Part shown: piece by piece, positions 11,558 through 19,990 of the stretch
Numbering within the stretch: the first letter of the stretch is position 1
Layout of the letters: every line of letters starts with the position of its first letter
NCBI GenBank assembly: GCA_036381125.1
Contig: DASVDK010000070.1
Span: forward strand, 1-47,562
Source of the DNA: DASVDK01 sp036381125 [NCBI: Thermodesulfobacteriota bacterium]
Lineage (GTDB): Bacteria; DASVDK01
Direction: 5' to 3'
Length of the DNA: 47,562 nt
Translations under genes and position numbers: made by a program
Notes under the pieces: generated by a model
What the model saw: only the letters and a program-made list of their open reading frames with translations
What the model was told of the DNA's origin: nothing
The model's database searches: none

Positions 11558-13651
11558 ATGCTTCGCCGCCTGCCCGTGAAGATCCTCCTGCTCGTCGCGG
11601 CGACGCTCGCGATCGCGCTCGTGGTCGACACGGCCTTCGTCGTCGGCCAGCTCGAGTCGCGCCTCCGGGCGGCGCACGTCAGCAAGCTCGGCGTCCTCGG
11701 CGCGCAGCTCGTCCGCACGATCGGGTCGGCGCTCGAGCTCGGCCTCGCCCTCGAGGAGCTGCCCGACCTGTCCGACCGGGCGCGTGCGCTCGTCGAGGCC
11801 TACCCGGAGCTGGCCTACGTGGCCGTGGTGGGCCCGGACGGCCGGGTCGTGCACAGCAGCGCCGGCCGGGACGCGAGCGGCGACCGGCTCTCGGCGTTCC
11901 TCGCCGCGACCCCGATCGTGCCCCTCGAGGCGGGGGGACAGCCGGGCCGGCTCGACGGTGTCGAGGTCCTCGACCTCTCGATGCCGATCTCGCGGTCGTC
12001 GGCCGTCGGGTCGGCCGCCCGTGTCGGGACGCTGCGCATCGGGCTTCGGACCGAGGTCTCGGCGGCCGAGGTGCGGGCCATCTGGCTCAGGGCCGCCGGC
12101 GCCGGCGCCGCGGTGCTCCTGGCGGCCGTGGTCCTGGTGGTCCTCTTCGTGCGGGTCGCCGTCTCGCGCCCCGTGGCGCGGCTCGTCGAGACGGCCGAGC
12201 GGATCGCGGCCGGAGACCTCACCCGGCGCGTCCCGGAGCGGGGCGGCGACGAGTTCGCCCTCGTCGGGCGCGCCTTCAACCGGATGGTCGAGCGACTCCA
12301 CGGGCTCCTCAGGCGGATCGACGACGCGTCGGCCCAGGTGGCGGCTGCCTCCGAGTCGATCGCCGGCAGCTCCCGCGCCGTCCTCGGCGACGCTCGGGAA
12401 CAGGCCGGCTCGGTCGAGGACGCCTCGCGGTCGGCGGTCCAGATGAACCAGTCGGTCGCGCAGATCCTCGCCTCGATCGACCGGCTGACCCAGGCCTCGC
12501 AGAGCTCGTCGTCCTCGGTCCTCGAGATGGGCGCGACGATCGAGGAGGTGGCGACCAACATGGAGTACCTGGCCTCCTCGGTGGAGCAGACCACCGCCGT
12601 CATCGAGGAGGTGGCCGCGGCGAGCCGCGAGGTGGCCGCCAGCGTCGAGCGGCTCACGGCCCTCGCGAGCGACAGCGCCTCGGCCATCCACAACCTCGAG
12701 GCGGCCATCCTCGACGTGGACGACAACGCCCGGGAGACGGCCGCCCTCTCCGAGAAGGTCCAGGCCGACGCCCAGGCCGGCCTCCGCGCCGTGGACGTGA
12801 CCGTGGCCGGCATCGAGCGGATCCGCGAGTCGGCCGCCGGCGCCAGCCGCGTCATCGTGGGGCTCGGCGAGCGCATCCGGAGCATCGACTCGATCCTCGC
12901 CATCATCGACGACGTGGCCGGGGAGACGAACCTCCTGGCGCTGAACGCCGCCATCATCGCCGCCCAGGCGGGCGAGCAGGGCCGCGGCTTCGGCGTCGTC
13001 GCCGACGAGATCCGGGACCTCGCGGAGCGGACCGCTGCCTCCACCAAGGAGATCGCCGAGCAGGTGCGGCAGGTGCAGGCCGAGGCGCAGAGCGCCGTCG
13101 ACGCCATGCGGGCCGGCGACGCGTCGATCGAGGAAGGGGTCCGCCTCGCGCGCGAGGCCGGCGCCGCCCTCTCGCAGATCGCGGCCAGCGCCACGCGCTC
13201 GGTCGAGCGGGTCAAGAGCATCGCCAGGGCCACCGCCGAGCAGACCCAGGGGAGCCGGCAGATGACCGAGGCGATCACGCAGGTGGCCGCCATGGCCCAG
13301 CGCATCAGCGTGGCGACGCGCGAACAGAGCAAGGGGGGCGAGCAGATCCTGCACGCGATCGAGAAGATGCGCGAGATCGCGCACCAGGTGAAGCAGACGA
13401 CCGACGAGCAGGCGAAGGGGAGCCGGCACATCACCCGGTCCATCGAGGAGGTGACCGAGATGATCCGGCAGATCAACGACGCGACCGCCGAGCACGGCGA
13501 GGGCGGCCGCCTCATCGAGGCCGCGGTCGGCCGGATCAAGTCGACCACCGAGCGCCACCTCGGCGCCGCCGCGGACCTGAACGGCATCGTCGCCACGCTC
13601 GGCCGCGAGGCGAAGGCCCTGCGCGACGAGGTCAGCCGCTTCCGGCTCTAG
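11558..13651 (+). CDS. Methyl-accepting chemotaxis-type receptor
   Basis: 697 residues. TM1 at about residues 8-28, an extracytoplasmic sensor region to about 180, TM2 at about 183-205 ([17 protein letters not shown]), then a HAMP domain ([20 protein letters not shown]). A long helical signalling domain follows with many Gln/Glu/Ser heptads that could be methylation sites. The hairpin tip near residues 450-480 reads [19 protein letters not shown] where classical receptors have AAIEAARAGEHGR. The start follows GAGGAGAG. No che genes are nearby, so its partners are elsewhere or it serves a non-flagellar pathway. Confidence 0.9.
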   Translation: MLRRLPVKILLLVAATLAIALVVDTAFVVGQLESRLRAAHVSKLGVLGAQLVRTIGSALELGLALEELPDLSDRARALVEAYPELAYVAVVGPDGRVVHSSAGRDASGDRLSAFLAATPIVPLEAGGQPGRLDGVEVLDLSMPISRSSAVGSAARVGTLRIGLRTEVSAAEVRAIWLRAAGAGAAVLLAAVVLVVLFVRVAVSRPVARLVETAERIAAGDLTRRVPERGGDEFALVGRAFNRMVERLHGLLRRIDDASAQVAAASESIAGSSRAVLGDAREQAGSVEDASRSAVQMNQSVAQILASIDRLTQASQSSSSSVLEMGATIEEVATNMEYLASSVEQTTAVIEEVAAASREVAASVERLTALASDSASAIHNLEAAILDVDDNARETAALSEKVQADAQAGLRAVDVTVAGIERIRESAAGASRVIVGLGERIRSIDSILAIIDDVAGETNLLALNAAIIAAQAGEQGRGFGVVADEIRDLAERTAASTKEIAEQVRQVQAEAQSAVDAMRAGDASIEEGVRLAREAGAALSQIAASATRSVERVKSIARATAEQTQGSRQMTEAITQVAAMAQRISVATREQSKGGEQILHAIEKMREIAHQVKQTTDEQAKGSRHITRSIEEVTEMIRQINDATAEHGEGGRLIEAAVGRIKSTTERHLGAAADLNGIVATLGREAKALRDEVSRFRL

Positions 13652-13668
13652 CGCAGTTCGCCCCTCAT

Positions 13669-13692
13669 GGGGTCAGGTCTTTCCATTTTCCA
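13669..13692 (+). repeat. Single type A repeat unit
   Basis: Exact copy of the 24-bp unit (GGGGTCAGGTCTTTCC then ATTTTCCA), 17 bp after the chemoreceptor stop codon. Confidence 0.92.
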
Positions 13693-13785
13693 CCGTTCTC
13701 CACGGGCCGCGGCCCGGCCGCCTCGCGCCTCGCCCCGCCGGGCCCCGCGTCGGTCGCCGACGGGTCCCCGCTCGTACCGGAGCGC

Positions 13786-13791
13786 TATGGT
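13786..13791 (+). promoter_or_regulatory. Probable -10 box upstream of the gdx riboswitch
   Basis: TATGGT, which would place the transcription start near 13798, eight bases before the first riboswitch hairpin. No clear -35. Confidence 0.45.
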
Positions 13792-13805
13792 GTGGCGATC
13801 GTCGC

Positions 13806-13854
13806 CGCGAGGACGACCTCGCGCGTCTCGTGAACCGGTGGGGACGGCCCCGCC
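13806..13854 (+). ncRNA. Guanidine-II (mini-ykkC) riboswitch
   Basis: Two GC-rich hairpins, each capped by an ACGR tetraloop, as in the guanidine-II aptamer. Hairpin 1 is CGCGAGG-ACGA-CCTCGCG at 13806-13823. Hairpin 2 is GGTGGGG-ACGG-CCCCGCC at 13837-13854, seven pairs with one G-U. The linker is 13 nt. The Shine-Dalgarno GGGAG (13861-13865) follows hairpin 2 directly. This class binds guanidinium by docking the two loops and usually exposes the ribosome-binding site of a guanidinium exporter; the gene downstream is exactly such an SMR protein. Confidence 0.88.
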
Positions 13855-13872
13855 AGAGCCGGGAGATGCACC

Positions 13873-14193
13873 ATGGCTTGGGGTGTGCTGCTCGCTGCAG
13901 GCCTGTTCGAGGTCGGTTGGGCCGTCGGTCTGAAGTACACGCACGGCTTCACGCGTCTCTACCCCTCTCTTCTGACCGTCGTCGCGATGGTCGTCAGCGT
14001 GTGGCTCCTCGCCGTCGCGGTGAGGAGCCTCCCCATCGGCACCGCCTACGCGGTCTGGACCGGTGTGGGCACGGTCGGCACGGCCATCGTCGGCATGTGG
14101 CTGTTCGGCGAGTCGGCAAGCCCCGCCCGGCTCGCCTGCATCGGGCTCATCGTCGTCGGCATCGCCGGGCTCAAGCTGGTCACCCCGCCGTGA
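13873..14193 (+). CDS. gdx: SMR-family guanidinium exporter (Gdx/SugE type)
   Basis: 106 residues with four transmembrane helices. The conserved membrane Glu is at position 13 ([15 protein letters not shown]), and [16 protein letters not shown] is the helix 3 signature. GFTRLYPS and the GWAxGLKY pattern place it in the Gdx (formerly SugE) branch rather than the EmrE multidrug branch. Gdx proteins exchange guanidinium for protons as antiparallel dual-topology dimers in the inner membrane. The guanidine-II riboswitch immediately upstream independently supports this substrate. Confidence 0.92.
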   Translation: MAWGVLLAAGLFEVGWAVGLKYTHGFTRLYPSLLTVVAMVVSVWLLAVAVRSLPIGTAYAVWTGVGTVGTAIVGMWLFGESASPARLACIGLIVVGIAGLKLVTPP

Positions 14194-14200
14194 CCGGGCG

Positions 14201-14308
14201 CCCGGCCCCGCTTCGCGGGGCGTGGGGGCCGCCTCCTGTTCTCGGGTGCCGCCGAAGGACCGGCGTCACGGCGCTCGGGCCTTCGGCCCGGCCCCGCTTC
14301 GCGGGGCG
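14201..14308. repeat. Two copies of a 22-bp perfect hairpin sequence
   Basis: The 22-bp sequence CCCGGCCCCG followed by CTTCGCGGGGCG occurs at 14201-14222 and 14287-14308. Each forms CCCCG-CTTCG-CGGGG. The first begins 8 bp after the gdx stop and could act as a transcript end, though it has no T run. Confidence 0.75.
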
Positions 14309-14334
14309 CCGTCCCGCTCCGGTGCCTGCGGCGC

Positions 14335-14363
14335 TTGACAGTCCGGACGCGTGCCACTAGACT
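14335..14363 (+). promoter_or_regulatory. Promoter of the leuA leader
   Basis: TTGACA at 14335-14340, 17 nt spacer, TAGACT at 14358-14363, then 8 nt to the leader-peptide ATG at 14372, so the leader peptide mRNA is predicted to begin at or within two bases of its start codon. Confidence 0.8.
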
Positions 14364-14371
14364 GCCTGGTA

Positions 14372-14491
14372 ATGTACGAGCGCCGGTCCCTTCGCACCCT
14401 GACGCTAGGCCTTACCCGGCTCGCCGCGGCGGAGCTAGCCGCGAGCGAGCGCGCTTGGCCGGCGGTGCGGGGGCACCGGGCGGCCCGGTAA
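14372..14491 (+). CDS. Leucine-rich leader peptide of the leuA attenuator
   Basis: 39 codons ending in TAA. Six leucines fall at codons 7, 10, 12, 14, 17 and 22 (SLRTLTLGLTRL then AEL). They include two CTT and two CTA codons, which are uncommon in this GC-rich sequence where CTC and CTG dominate. There is no homology to a folded protein. Position (own promoter, terminator-like hairpin, then leuA) and codon content fit a ribosome-stalling leader peptide that senses charged tRNA-Leu. Confidence 0.72.
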   Translation: MYERRSLRTLTLGLTRLAAAELAASERAWPAVRGHRAAR

Positions 14492-14608
14492 AGGGGAGAC
14501 CCGAACCCGGCAGACCAGCCGGCGGGCGCCCACCGGGCCCCCGGCGCGACATCCCAGGGACCACACGAACCCACCGACGGCCGAAGGGCCCGGTGGGTTT
14601 TTTGTTTT
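14475..14608 (+). terminator. leuA transcription attenuator: terminator with competing antiterminator
   Basis: Terminator: ACCCACCG (14569-14576) pairs with CGGTGGGT (14591-14598), followed by TTTTTTGTTTT. Antiterminator: CCCACCGGGCCC (14529-14540) is the exact reverse complement of GGGCCCGGTGGG (14586-14597), so it captures the terminator's 3' arm. An upstream hairpin ACCGGG-cgg-CCCGGT (14475-14489) overlaps the leader stop codon, and GGCCCGGT within it can pair with 14532-14539. These segments give mutually exclusive folds that a stalled or released ribosome could select. Which fold belongs to which leucine state cannot be decided by eye. Confidence 0.78.
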
Positions 14609-14641
14609 CCGGCGCAAGGCGAGTTGCGAGGAGGTAGGACG

Positions 14642-16195
14642 ATGCCCAGACGCGTATGGATCTTCGATACGACGCTCCGCGACGGCGAGCAGGTACCGGG
14701 CGCGAGCCTGAGGCTGCGCGAGAAGGTCGAGATCGCGCACCAGCTCGCGCGGCTCGGCGTGGACGTCATCGAGGCCGGCTTCCCGATCTCCTCGCCGGGC
14801 GACTTCGAGGCGGTCCGCACCATCGCCCGCGAGGTGAAGGGCCGCGTCATCACGGGCCTGGCCCGCGCGGTCCAGGGGGACATCGAGCGCCTCTACGAGG
14901 CGGTCAAGGAGGCGGAGGCCCCCCGCCTCCACATCTTCCTCGGCTCCTCCGACATCCACATCGAGAAGAAGTTCCGCAAGGACCGCGACCAGGTCCTCGA
15001 GCAGGGCGTCTCGGCGGTCAGGTTCGGCAAGAAGCTCTGCTCCGAGATCGAGTACTCCACCGAGGACGCCTCCCGCACCGACTTCGACTACCTCTGCCGC
15101 ACGCTCGAGGCCGTGATCGACGCCGGCGCCACGGTCGTGAACATCCCCGACACCGTCGGCTACGCCTACCCGACGCAGTGGTTCGAGCTGATCACGAAGA
15201 TCCGCGAGCGGGTGCCGAACATCCACAAGGCGAGGATCAGCGTCCACTGCCACAACGACCTCGGGCTCGCGACCGCCAACAGCCTGGCCGCCGTCCTCGC
15301 CGGCGCCGACCAGGTGGAGTGCACCGTCAACGGCATCGGCGAGCGGGCCGGCAACGCCTCCATGGAAGAGATCGTCATGGCGATGAAGACCCGCAAGGAC
15401 ATCTTCTCGGACGTGGAGGTCAACATCAACACGACCGAGTTCATGCGGGCCTCGAAGCTCGTCTCGACCCTCATGGGGATCCCGGTGCAGCCGAACAAGG
15501 CGGTCGTCGGCAGCAACGCCTTCGCCCACTCCTCGGGCATCCACCAGGACGGCATCCTCAAGGACCGCTCGACCTACGAGATCATGCGTCCCGAGTCGGT
15601 CGGCGTGACGGAGCACAAGTTCGTGCTCACGGCGCGCTCGGGCCGGCACGCGCTCAAGCACCGCCTCCACGAGCTCGGCTACACGGTGGAGGAGGGGCCG
15701 AAGTTCGACAAGATCTACGACCGGTTCATCGTGATCGCCGACAAGAAGAAGCAGGTCTACGACGCCGACCTCGAGACGATCATGAAGGACCAGATCTCGG
15801 CGGCCGAGGGGGAGTTCGGCCTCGAGGCGATCGAGGTCGTGAGCGGGACCAACGCCGTGCCGACCGCGCGCGTCCGCCTCGTCAAGGGCGACCAGCGGTT
15901 CGAGGAGAGCGGCACCGGCGACGGTCCGGTGGACGCGGCCTTCAAGACGATCGACAAGGTCACCGGCGCCCGCGTGGAGCTGGCCGACTTCGCGGTCCGT
16001 GCGGTCACCAAGGGCCGCGAGGCGCTCGGCGAGGCGACCGTGGTCGTCAAGTCCGACGGCCAGGCCTTCACCGGCCGCGGCTCCTCCACCGACATCATCG
16101 AGGCCTCGGCCCGCGCCTACGTCGACGCCCTCAACAAGGTCCTCGGCGCCGAGCAGCGCAACCAGGCGGCCGCCGAAGCCCGCATGGCCGTGTGA
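14642..16195 (+). CDS. leuA: 2-isopropylmalate synthase
   Basis: 517 residues, the usual length of bacterial LeuA. It condenses acetyl-CoA with 2-oxoisovalerate, the first step committed to leucine. Catalytic-barrel motifs: DTTLRDGEQVPGASL near the N-terminus (metal and substrate), HCHNDLGLATANSLAAVLAG (metal His pair), VNGIGERAGNASMEE. The C-terminal third (EAIEVVSGTNAVPTARVRL, GRGSSTDIIEASARAYVDAL) is the regulatory domain that binds leucine. ATG 14642 follows AGGAGGT. Attenuator control upstream and the regulatory domain point to LeuA rather than citramalate synthase. No other leu genes are adjacent. Confidence 0.93.
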   Translation: MPRRVWIFDTTLRDGEQVPGASLRLREKVEIAHQLARLGVDVIEAGFPISSPGDFEAVRTIAREVKGRVITGLARAVQGDIERLYEAVKEAEAPRLHIFLGSSDIHIEKKFRKDRDQVLEQGVSAVRFGKKLCSEIEYSTEDASRTDFDYLCRTLEAVIDAGATVVNIPDTVGYAYPTQWFELITKIRERVPNIHKARISVHCHNDLGLATANSLAAVLAGADQVECTVNGIGERAGNASMEEIVMAMKTRKDIFSDVEVNINTTEFMRASKLVSTLMGIPVQPNKAVVGSNAFAHSSGIHQDGILKDRSTYEIMRPESVGVTEHKFVLTARSGRHALKHRLHELGYTVEEGPKFDKIYDRFIVIADKKKQVYDADLETIMKDQISAAEGEFGLEAIEVVSGTNAVPTARVRLVKGDQRFEESGTGDGPVDAAFKTIDKVTGARVELADFAVRAVTKGREALGEATVVVKSDGQAFTGRGSSTDIIEASARAYVDALNKVLGAEQRNQAAAEARMAV

Positions 16196-16439
16196 CCCTC
16201 CCCACGAGCCCGCGGGGCGGTATGGTGAGACGTGCCGTCCCGCGGGCCGCCGCGGCCCGGCACCGGCGCGCACGGGGCCGGCGGCCGCGCGCGCGTCCCG
16301 CATGATACCCTCTCGATAGCTCCGGCTCGGCGACATGGGCGCCGGCGCGACGCTCGCGGCACACCCGCGCGCGCCGAGGCGCCCGACCGGGGCCGGCGGA
16401 CGGCGCGCGGGAGCGAGGGATCAGGAGGGAGGGGGCGCG

Positions 16440-17228
16440 GTGAGGCCGCTCGTCGAGGTCGACAGGGTTTCCAAGGTCTTCGAGAAGGACGGCCGGACGG
16501 TCGAGGCGCTCCGCGAGGTGAGCTTCGACGTCCGCCGCGGCGAGCTGCTCGCGCTCATCGGCGCGTCGGGGTGCGGCAAGTCGACGCTCCTCAACCTCGT
16601 GGGCGGGCTCATCATGCCGTCCGCCGGCGAGATCCGCTACGACGGGGCGCCGGTGCGCGACGTGAACACCCGCATGGGCTACATCACGCAGCACGATACG
16701 CTGCTGCCCTGGCGCACCGTCGAGGGCAACGTGAAGATCGCCCTCGAGCTGAAGGGCCTGCCGGCCGCCGAGCAGGCGGAGCGGGCGCGGGCCATGATCC
16801 GGCGGGTGGGGCTCGCCGAGTTCGAGCGTCACTACCCGCGCGAGCTGTCGGGCGGCATGCGCAAGCGCGTGGGGCTCGCGCGCGCCCTCGTCTACGACCC
16901 GGAGGCGCTCCTCATGGACGAGCCCTTCGGCGCCCTCGACGCCCAGCTCCGCGTCGTCATGCAGGGCGAGCTGCTCCGGATCTGGGAGGCGAGCGGCAAG
17001 ACGATCGTCTTCGTGACGCACGACCTCGACGAGGCGCTGGCGCTGTCGGACCGCGTCGTCGTCCTCTCGCGGCGCCCGGGCCGGCTCAAGGCCGTCGTCG
17101 ACGTGGCGCTCCCGAGGCCGCGCGACATCAACGGCGTCCGGTACCTGCCCGAGTACCGCGACCTCCACGCACGGCTCTGGGACCTCCTCAAGGAGGACGT
17201 CCTGGCGGCTGCGGAGACGGACCGATGA
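16440..17228 (+). CDS. NitT/TauT-type ABC transporter ATPase
   Basis: 262 residues. Walker A is GASGCGKST, the Q loop is YITQHDTLLPWRTV, the signature ELSGGMRKRVGLARAL, Walker B ALLMDEPFGALD and the switch His lies in FVTHDLDEAL. The sequence type (DTLLPWRTV, GALDAQLR) matches SsuB/TauB/NrtD proteins importing sulfonates, nitrate, pyrimidine precursors and similar anions. GTG 16440 is preferred over ATG 16335 because homology starts at VEVDRVSKVF and AGGAGGGAGG lies just upstream. It overlaps the permease gene by ATGA. The leader 16196-16439 contains no gene or recognised riboswitch. Confidence 0.9.
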   Translation: MRPLVEVDRVSKVFEKDGRTVEALREVSFDVRRGELLALIGASGCGKSTLLNLVGGLIMPSAGEIRYDGAPVRDVNTRMGYITQHDTLLPWRTVEGNVKIALELKGLPAAEQAERARAMIRRVGLAEFERHYPRELSGGMRKRVGLARALVYDPEALLMDEPFGALDAQLRVVMQGELLRIWEASGKTIVFVTHDLDEALALSDRVVVLSRRPGRLKAVVDVALPRPRDINGVRYLPEYRDLHARLWDLLKEDVLAAAETDR

Positions 17229-17995
17229 GGCTCTGGATCACGCGCGGCGTCCTGGCCGTGGCGCTCGTCCTCGCCTGGGAGGCGGCGGGCCGGTGGATCA
17301 TCGACCCGTTCTTCATCAGCCGCCCGAGCCTCGTCGCGGCGGTGCTGCTCGAGTGGACCCTGAACGGCCGCCTCGTCCACCACACCTGGATCACCGTCCA
17401 GGAGATGCTCCTCGGCCTCGTGCTCGGCTCCCTGGCCGGCATCGTCGTGGGGCTCGCCCTGGGGCTCAGGCCGGGACTGGCGCGACTCCTCGACCCGTTC
17501 GTCATGGGCGTCTACAGCCTCCCGAAGGTCGCCCTGGGCCCCCTCTTCATCCTCTGGTTCGGCATCGGCATCGCGATGAAGATCATGCTCTCGGCGGTGA
17601 TCGTCTTCTTCCTGGTGTTCTTCAACACGCTGGCCGGGGTGCGGTCGGTCGACCGCAGCCTCGTGGCGGTCATCCGGATGATGGGGGCGACGCGCGCGCA
17701 GGTCGTGCGCAAGGTGGTGATCCCCTCGGCGCTGGTCTGGATCTTCCTCGGCCTGCGGGTTTCGGTACCCTACGCCCTGATCGGCGCGGTCGTGGGCGAG
17801 ATCATCGCCTCGAACCGGGGGCTCGGCTTCCTGCTCTCGAGCGCGGCGGGCTACCTGGACACCCCGGGCCTCTTCGCGGCGCTCATCGCCCTCATGGTCC
17901 TGGCGATCCTCGTGAACGGGGGGGTGAACCTGCTCGAGCGGCGCTTCCTCAAGTGGCGGCCGGCCGAGGCCGCCGGCGACGGAGGGGGACTGTGA
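17225..17995 (+). CDS. NitT/TauT-type ABC transporter permease
   Basis: 256 residues, about six transmembrane helices. VYSLPKVALGPLFILWFGIG and the EAA-like loop MMGATRAQVVRKVVIPSAL, which docks to the ATPase, are diagnostic of the SsuC/TauC/NrtB permease family. The ATG overlaps the ATPase stop (ATGA) and the downstream thioesterase GTG overlaps its TGA, so three genes are translationally coupled. The substrate-binding protein that would define specificity is not in the window. Confidence 0.9.
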   Translation: MRLWITRGVLAVALVLAWEAAGRWIIDPFFISRPSLVAAVLLEWTLNGRLVHHTWITVQEMLLGLVLGSLAGIVVGLALGLRPGLARLLDPFVMGVYSLPKVALGPLFILWFGIGIAMKIMLSAVIVFFLVFFNTLAGVRSVDRSLVAVIRMMGATRAQVVRKVVIPSALVWIFLGLRVSVPYALIGAVVGEIIASNRGLGFLLSSAAGYLDTPGLFAALIALMVLAILVNGGVNLLERRFLKWRPAEAAGDGGGL

Positions 17996-18966
17996 GCACG
18001 ATGGGCGCGACGCACGCGTCGGGCGAGCCCGCGACGCCGCCGTCGACCGAGGCGATACGGCTCGGGCTCGGGGCGATCCGTCGCAACCGGCACCGGCGAC
18101 TGCACCTCTACGGCCACTTCCTCGAACTCGGCTGGCACGTCGTGCGGCCGGGCACCGTCCGCGCCACGCTGCCCGTGACCCGGCGGCTGTGGGACGACCG
18201 GGGCGTGCTGGCCGGGACGCCGATCGCGACCCTGGCGGACGTCGCCATGGGGCTCGCGCTCCGCTCGCGCTGGCAGACGACCGGCATGCGCTTCGCCACG
18301 GCGAGCCTCGACATCCTCCACGCGGAGGCGCCGCGGTCGGGGCGGGTGACCGCGGTCGCGACCGTCTTCGCCGCCGAGGGCTCGCTGGGGCTCGCCCGCT
18401 GCGAGGTGACCGCGCCGGGCGCACGCCCGGTCGCCCTGGCCACGGGGGCCTTCCTCTGCCGGCCGCTGCCGGCGGGCGTCGAGGCGCCGGACCTGCGGGT
18501 CGCCAAGCGGATGGCCACGCGTCCACCGGCGCAGGGCCCGTGGGATGCCGGCCTGTCGCCCGAGGAGCGGCGGTTCGTCGTCGACCTCGGGCGGGCGCTC
18601 GAGCGGCAGCGGCGCGCCGCGGACCCGTTCGCCGCCTACCTCGGCATCGAGGTGCTCGACGCGCCGCAGGGCGAGGCGCGGATGCGGCTGCCGCTCGCCG
18701 CGACGGTCGCCAACCGGGTCGGCCACGTGCAGGGCGGCGTCCTCCACGGCTTCACCGCGCTCGCCTGTGCGCGCGCGGCCGGCGGGCAGCCGCGCACGGT
18801 CTCCGTGCGGTTCCTCCGTCCCGCCTCCGGGGGGGCGGTGACGGCGGCGGCGCGCGTCGTCCACGCCGGGCGAGAGGTGGTGGTCGTGCAGTGCGACCTC
18901 GGCGACGACGACGGGCGCCCGGTCGCCACCGCGACGGCCAGCGTGCAACGATCGGCCGAGGACTGA
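17992..18966 (+). CDS. Double-hotdog acyl-CoA thioesterase-like protein
   Basis: 324 residues from GTG 17992, which overlaps the permease TGA (GTGA) and follows GGAGGGGG; ATG 18001 is an alternative. It is built from two PaaI-like hotdog units. The first covers about residues 35-165 (GTPIATLADVAMGLALRS helix, FATASLDILHAEAP). The second covers about 205-320 (YLGIEVLDAPQGEARMRLPL, NRVGHVQGGVLHGF, VSVRFLRPASGG). Hotdog thioesterases hydrolyse acyl-CoA in the cytoplasm. The link to an anion-type ABC transporter suggests uptake and CoA-dependent breakdown of one compound, an inference from operon structure only. Confidence 0.75.
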   Translation: MSTMGATHASGEPATPPSTEAIRLGLGAIRRNRHRRLHLYGHFLELGWHVVRPGTVRATLPVTRRLWDDRGVLAGTPIATLADVAMGLALRSRWQTTGMRFATASLDILHAEAPRSGRVTAVATVFAAEGSLGLARCEVTAPGARPVALATGAFLCRPLPAGVEAPDLRVAKRMATRPPAQGPWDAGLSPEERRFVVDLGRALERQRRAADPFAAYLGIEVLDAPQGEARMRLPLAATVANRVGHVQGGVLHGFTALACARAAGGQPRTVSVRFLRPASGGAVTAAARVVHAGREVVVVQCDLGDDDGRPVATATASVQRSAED

Positions 18967-19009
18967 CCCCCGCCCGGGAATCGCGAGTCGCCGGTCACGC
19001 GGGCGCGGA

Positions 19010-19801
19010 TCAGCGGCCGGTGAACGTGGGCGTCCGCTTCTCGGCGAACGCCAGGGCCCCTTCGCGATGATCGGCCGTTTGCATGGTGAGGGCCTGGGCC
19101 ACCGCCTCGTGCTCGAGCGCGGCGCGCAGGTCGAGGGTGGCGTAGCGGTTCACCATCTGTTTGGCGAGGGCGAGCGCGTGCCTGGGGCCGGCGGCCAGCC
19201 GCGCGGCCAGCTCCCTCGCGGTCGGCAGGACCGCCTCGGGGGCGACCAGGCGGTTCACGGCGCCCAGGCGGTGCGCTTCGGCCGCCGTGACGACGTCGCC
19301 GAGGAAGATCCACTCCTTTGCCCGATGGGGGCCGACCAGGCGGGGCAGGAAGAACGCGCCGCCGAGGTCGGGCACGACGCCCACCTTGACGAAGGCCTGG
19401 ATGAAGCGCGCCTCGGTGGAGGCGACGATCAGGTCCGCTGCGAGGGCGAGGTTCCAGCCGGCGCCGGCCGCGTCGCCGTTCACGGCGGCGACCACCGGCT
19501 TGTCGAGTTCGGCGAGGGCGAGGAGCCCCCGGTGGAGCGCCACCATGAGGGCGCGGGCCTGGGTCACGTCGCTCAGGTCCACGCCGAAGTCCTTGAGGTC
19601 ACCGCCGGCCGAGAAGCTCTTGCCGGCGCCGGTCAGGACGACGGCGCCGACGGCCGGGTCGTCGCGCAGGGCGAGACAGGCGGCCTCGAGGTCGCGGCCG
19701 GACTGGATCGTCAGGGCATTGCGGCGCTCCGGGCGGTTCAGGGTGAGGGTGGCGACCCCGGCGGCCGGGTCGCGATCGACGAGCAGGGTGGCGTAGGACA
19801 T
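19010..19801 (-). CDS. Enoyl-CoA hydratase/isomerase family protein
   Basis: 263 residues, normal for the crotonase family. LNRPERRNALT, the oxyanion-hole segment AGKSFSAGGDLKDFG and the second oxyanion-hole region VNGDAAGAGWNLALAADL with PDLGGAFFLPRLVG are present. It would hydrate or isomerise an enoyl-CoA. Residues at the two catalytic glutamate positions differ from classic hydratases (Asp in VVPDLGG), as in many isomerase-like members. ATG 19801 is preceded by CTGGAGG. It is transcribed toward the thioesterase gene, 43 bp away. Confidence 0.87.
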   Translation of the reverse strand: MSYATLLVDRDPAAGVATLTLNRPERRNALTIQSGRDLEAACLALRDDPAVGAVVLTGAGKSFSAGGDLKDFGVDLSDVTQARALMVALHRGLLALAELDKPVVAAVNGDAAGAGWNLALAADLIVASTEARFIQAFVKVGVVPDLGGAFFLPRLVGPHRAKEWIFLGDVVTAAEAHRLGAVNRLVAPEAVLPTARELAARLAAGPRHALALAKQMVNRYATLDLRAALEHEAVAQALTMQTADHREGALAFAEKRTPTFTGR

Positions 19802-19819
19802 CGGGGGCCTCCAGGACGA

Positions 19820-19990
19820 GGATGGCATGGTGGACCGCTTCGCCGTGCGTGCCCGGCTGCACCACCTCGCCGCGCCGATCGACGAGGCGCGTGTCGAAGA
19901 CGACGACCCCGCGGTTCGGCCTGGACGTCGGCTTCGTCGAGAGGACCTTCCGCTCGACCTGCACGGCACCGCGGATCAGGATCGGCCTCG
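19820..19990 (-). pseudogene. Possible C-terminal remnant of a MaoC-like dehydratase
   Basis: Upstream of the enoyl-CoA hydratase, a minus-strand frame encodes VQVERKVLSTKPTSRPNRG and VVVFDTRLVDRRGEVVQPG. This resembles the C-terminal strand pattern of MaoC-type hotdog hydratases. No start codon with a ribosome-binding site precedes it and the N-terminal catalytic part is absent. A minus-strand TAGACT (20036-20031) upstream could be its old promoter. The similarity is recalled by eye and moderate. Confidence 0.4.

Noticed and set aside
14372-14608. T-box riboswitch before leuA
   Set aside because: The conserved T-box sequence (AGGGTGGNACCGCG type) is absent, and a leucine-rich leader ORF with an exact antiterminator explains the region better.
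16196-16439. TPP or other riboswitch ahead of the NitT/TauT-type ABC genes
   Set aside because: No CTGAGA or other conserved aptamer core found; only GC-rich sequence and a possible weak -10.
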